Shown here: piece by piece, positions 6,759 to 8,250 of the stretch
How positions within the stretch are numbered: the first letter of the stretch is position 1
Layout: each line of letters begins with the position of its first letter
From: JANQJA01 sp040880285
GTDB taxonomy: Bacteria > Pseudomonadota > Gammaproteobacteria > Pseudomonadales > Azotimanducaceae
Reading direction: 5' to 3'
DNA length: 8,250 nucleotides
NCBI GenBank assembly: GCA_040880285.1
Contig: JBBDIT010000003.1
Location: forward strand, 1 to 8,250
Position numbers and translations under genes: made by a program
Notes under the pieces: model-generated
Seen by the model: only the letters and a program-made list of their open reading frames with translations
What the model was told of the DNA's origin: nothing
Database searches by the model: none

Positions 6759-8057
6759 TCAGTTTTCTTTGGCAGCACGGACAACATCGACAATGACATT
6801 CTTGTTGACAAAAACATGGCAGACACCCGGTAAACCCTTTCTTTCGATGATCTTGCCTGTGCCGACCTGGCAAGCCTCATCGAAACTATACTGGGTCACT
6901 CCTGCGCAAGGCAGGGAAGACCAGGCAACACTGATCGCACCGTTGGCAAACTTACCCTCACCTTGTACGTTGGTCACAAGTGCCATGGCACCACAAATGT
7001 TGTAGCTCATGTGGTAACGGTCGTTAACCTGCCTGGTCAAGGTCATGATGTCTGCGCAGCTCTTGCCTTCATAGGTGACATAATACTTGTCCGTCAGGTC
7101 TTCACACTGTCCGCCACTGCCCATGTCCTCGAGTTCTTGAATACGCCGGGTGGCAACGCCGGCAAAAACACCGGTGGGGAAGGCGGTAAGATAGTCACGA
7201 AAATCTTCCGGATGCTCGCTGCCACGAATGCTGGACCAGAGCAGTCCTTCTTTGTCCGTCGCCGGTTGCAGAGCCCGGTCCGCCATAATCGCCGCTGGCG
7301 CGGCATTAAACACGAAGTCACCGGTGAGGGACGATGACTCCCAGGGTATCTGGGCGTTGTTCGAGGCGGCAGAAACCTGGTTGCGCACGCGCTTGAAGAC
7401 TTCCTCAACCTTGAGCCCGGGTTCATCGAGGACCCGTAGCAGGGCGCTCGTGTACAGGCCGTTTTCACCCTCACCATCCGAGGCCACGCTGCCTGGTGCC
7501 GTGGCGTAGGCAATCAGGGTACCCATCGCCGCATCCACAACCGCAAGGCCGCGACTCCCGCCCCGGAATTTGCGCTCAAAAGGATTGTTGCGACAGGCGT
7601 CCAGCACAATAATATTGGTGCGAGAACCTGACCGTTCCAGTTCTTCAAGCACATCGTTTAGTTCCATGGCATCGAATCGAAGCGACATCTCCGATTCAAG
7701 CGTTGCGTCAATCGGCATCAGATAGTTGCGGCCGTTCGCCTGGATGCCATGACCCGCGTAAAAAACCAGTGCTGTCGCACCCTCGTCGATAGCGCCGAGA
7801 AATTCCACCAGGCCACGCTGCATCTCCTTCAGGTCCGCGTCAATCACCTCGACAACCTCAAACTCGAGGGAGCGCAATCTGGCCGCAATCGCTCTGGCGT
7901 CCCGAACGGGGTTCTCGAGCGGCGACTCAGGATAATTGGCATTGCCGACCACCAGGGCGACGCGCTGGCTGGCGGCAAGCGATGGGCCCGCCGCCAACAG
8001 CAAGCAACCCAGGACAAAGCCAGGAACTTGCGCTTGCATCAATCTATTTCTCGTCAT
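6759..8057 (-). CDS. Exported caspase-fold (peptidase C14-like) protein with cysteine-rich C-terminal region
   Basis: A predicted secreted cysteine peptidase of the bacterial caspase-like group. I chose the ATG at 8057 (432 residues), with GGGAG 5 nt upstream, over the GTG at 8069, which overlaps that site. Residues 1-28 form a signal peptide ending PSLA-A. The caspase domain (about 31-250) begins RVALVVGNANY and has the catalytic His103 in FYAGHG and Cys155 in LDACRNNPF, plus YATAPG (184-189) and GLYTSALL (200-207). Residues about 270-309 (LLWSSIRGSEHPEDFRDYL...FPTGVFAGVA) match a helical module often found after such domains in proteobacteria. Residues 315-432 contain six cysteines (318, 334, 355, 384, 396, 413), an even number suited to disulfides in the periplasm; I do not recognise this region. 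The substrate is unknown. The stop is 53 nt before fahA. The ATG overlaps the stop of an upstream open frame. Confidence 0.9.
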   Translation of the reverse strand: MTRNRLMQAQVPGFVLGCLLLAAGPSLAASQRVALVVGNANYPESPLENPVRDARAIAARLRSLEFEVVEVIDADLKEMQRGLVEFLGAIDEGATALVFYAGHGIQANGRNYLMPIDATLESEMSLRFDAMELNDVLEELERSGSRTNIIVLDACRNNPFERKFRGGSRGLAVVDAAMGTLIAYATAPGSVASDGEGENGLYTSALLRVLDEPGLKVEEVFKRVRNQVSAASNNAQIPWESSSLTGDFVFNAAPAAIMADRALQPATDKEGLLWSSIRGSEHPEDFRDYLTAFPTGVFAGVATRRIQELEDMGSGGQCEDLTDKYYVTYEGKSCADIMTLTRQVNDRYHMSYNICGAMALVTNVQGEGKFANGAISVAWSSLPCAGVTQYSFDEACQVGTGKIIERKGLPGVCHVFVNKNVIVDVVRAAKEN

Positions 8058-8250
8058 TCTTTCTCCCACCGGTCTGGTTCACACTGGTCAGGCGCAGCAA
8101 ACGTCGAAAGGCCCAACTGTCCGGATGTAGCGGGTGTGGCGTTGGTGGCAGTCCCGTCGAGAGGCTCGTCGCTGGTATCTTCCTGAATTTCAACACTGAA
8201 TCTGCACTCTTGCAACAGGGTGGGATAAAAAGAGGGATAAAAAGAGGACA
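8054..8250 (-). CDS. Possible C-terminal end of an upstream gene, cut by window edge
   Basis: A frame without stops enters from the right edge and runs 64 codons to a TGA (8054-8056) that overlaps the caspase-gene ATG as ATGA. The readable tail includes LLQECRFSVEIQEDTSDEPL, then a Ala/Thr-rich stretch, then LGLSTFAAPDQCEPDRWEKE. It is acidic and has no family that I recognise. The overlap matches the coupling style seen at the importer junctions here and suggests that this gene and the caspase gene are coexpressed. Against it: the segment is short and low in complexity, no start is visible, and its first codons fall in a tandem repeat that may belong to a non-coding repeat element. If it is not coding, this 180-nt stretch is simply the caspase gene's leader, in which I found no clear promoter. 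Confidence 0.35.
   Translation of the reverse strand, partial: SSFYPSFYPTLLQECRFSVEIQEDTSDEPLDGTATNATPATSGQLGLSTFAAPDQCEPDRWEKE
8222..8245. repeat. Two tandem copies of a 12-bp unit
   Basis: GGGATAAAAAGA occurs twice in immediate succession (8222-8233 and 8234-8245), followed by GGACA at the window edge. If the minus-strand frame here is coding, the repeat encodes SFYP twice. The run also resembles the A-rich 'GGACA' flanks that accompany some small dispersed repeats near REP-associated transposase genes, but the window ends before that can be judged. Confidence 0.6.

Noticed and set aside
7749..8186. Plus-strand 145-codon open frame opposite the caspase gene
   Set aside because: It is antisense to the well-supported signal peptide and catalytic region of the caspase gene and has no recognisable family.

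Overview
The window looks like chromosomal DNA from a Gram-negative, proteobacterium-like organism. The gene families (oligopeptide ABC importer, tyrosine-catabolism enzymes, a secreted caspase-fold protein), the clear Shine-Dalgarno sites and the moderately GC-rich coding sequence all fit. The sequence alone does not fix a genus. There are no rRNA or tRNA genes, no insertion sequence, no CRISPR array and no phage genes. All genes but one lie on the minus strand.

Region 1 (1-4107, minus strand) is a tightly packed oligopeptide/dipeptide-type ABC importer operon. In transcription order it has a DppD/OppD-like ATPase, a DppF/OppF-like ATPase, a family 5 solute-binding protein and the first 110 codons of a DppB/OppB-like permease that leaves the window at base 1. 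Every junction overlaps, by 1, 8 and 4 nt, so the genes are probably translationally coupled. ATPases come first and the binding protein third, unlike the usual A-B-C-D-F order.

Region 2 (4108-4675) is a 385-nt gap holding the importer's start region and a 15-bp inverted repeat. It is followed by the only plus-strand gene, a 60-residue protein with two membrane segments resembling the PLDc_N family.

Region 3 (4754-6705, minus strand) carries fahA and maiA, which perform the last two steps of homogentisate breakdown in tyrosine/phenylalanine catabolism (maleylacetoacetate to fumarylacetoacetate to fumarate plus acetoacetate). The conserved FahA N-terminus continues upstream of the first conventional start (TTG at 6660). 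It runs to an ATC codon at 6705 placed 7 nt after a perfect AAGGAGG, so a rare non-AUG start is likely. Homogentisate dioxygenase is not in the window.

Region 4 (6759-8250, minus strand) encodes an exported caspase-fold protein with an intact His/Cys dyad and a six-cysteine C-terminal region that I do not recognise. Its ATG overlaps (ATGA) the stop of an open frame entering from the right edge. That frame may be the end of a coupled upstream gene. It begins in a two-copy 12-bp tandem repeat.

Nothing amounts to a clearly new system. The most interesting points are the apparent ATC start of fahA and the secreted caspase with its cysteine-rich tail and possible coupled partner.
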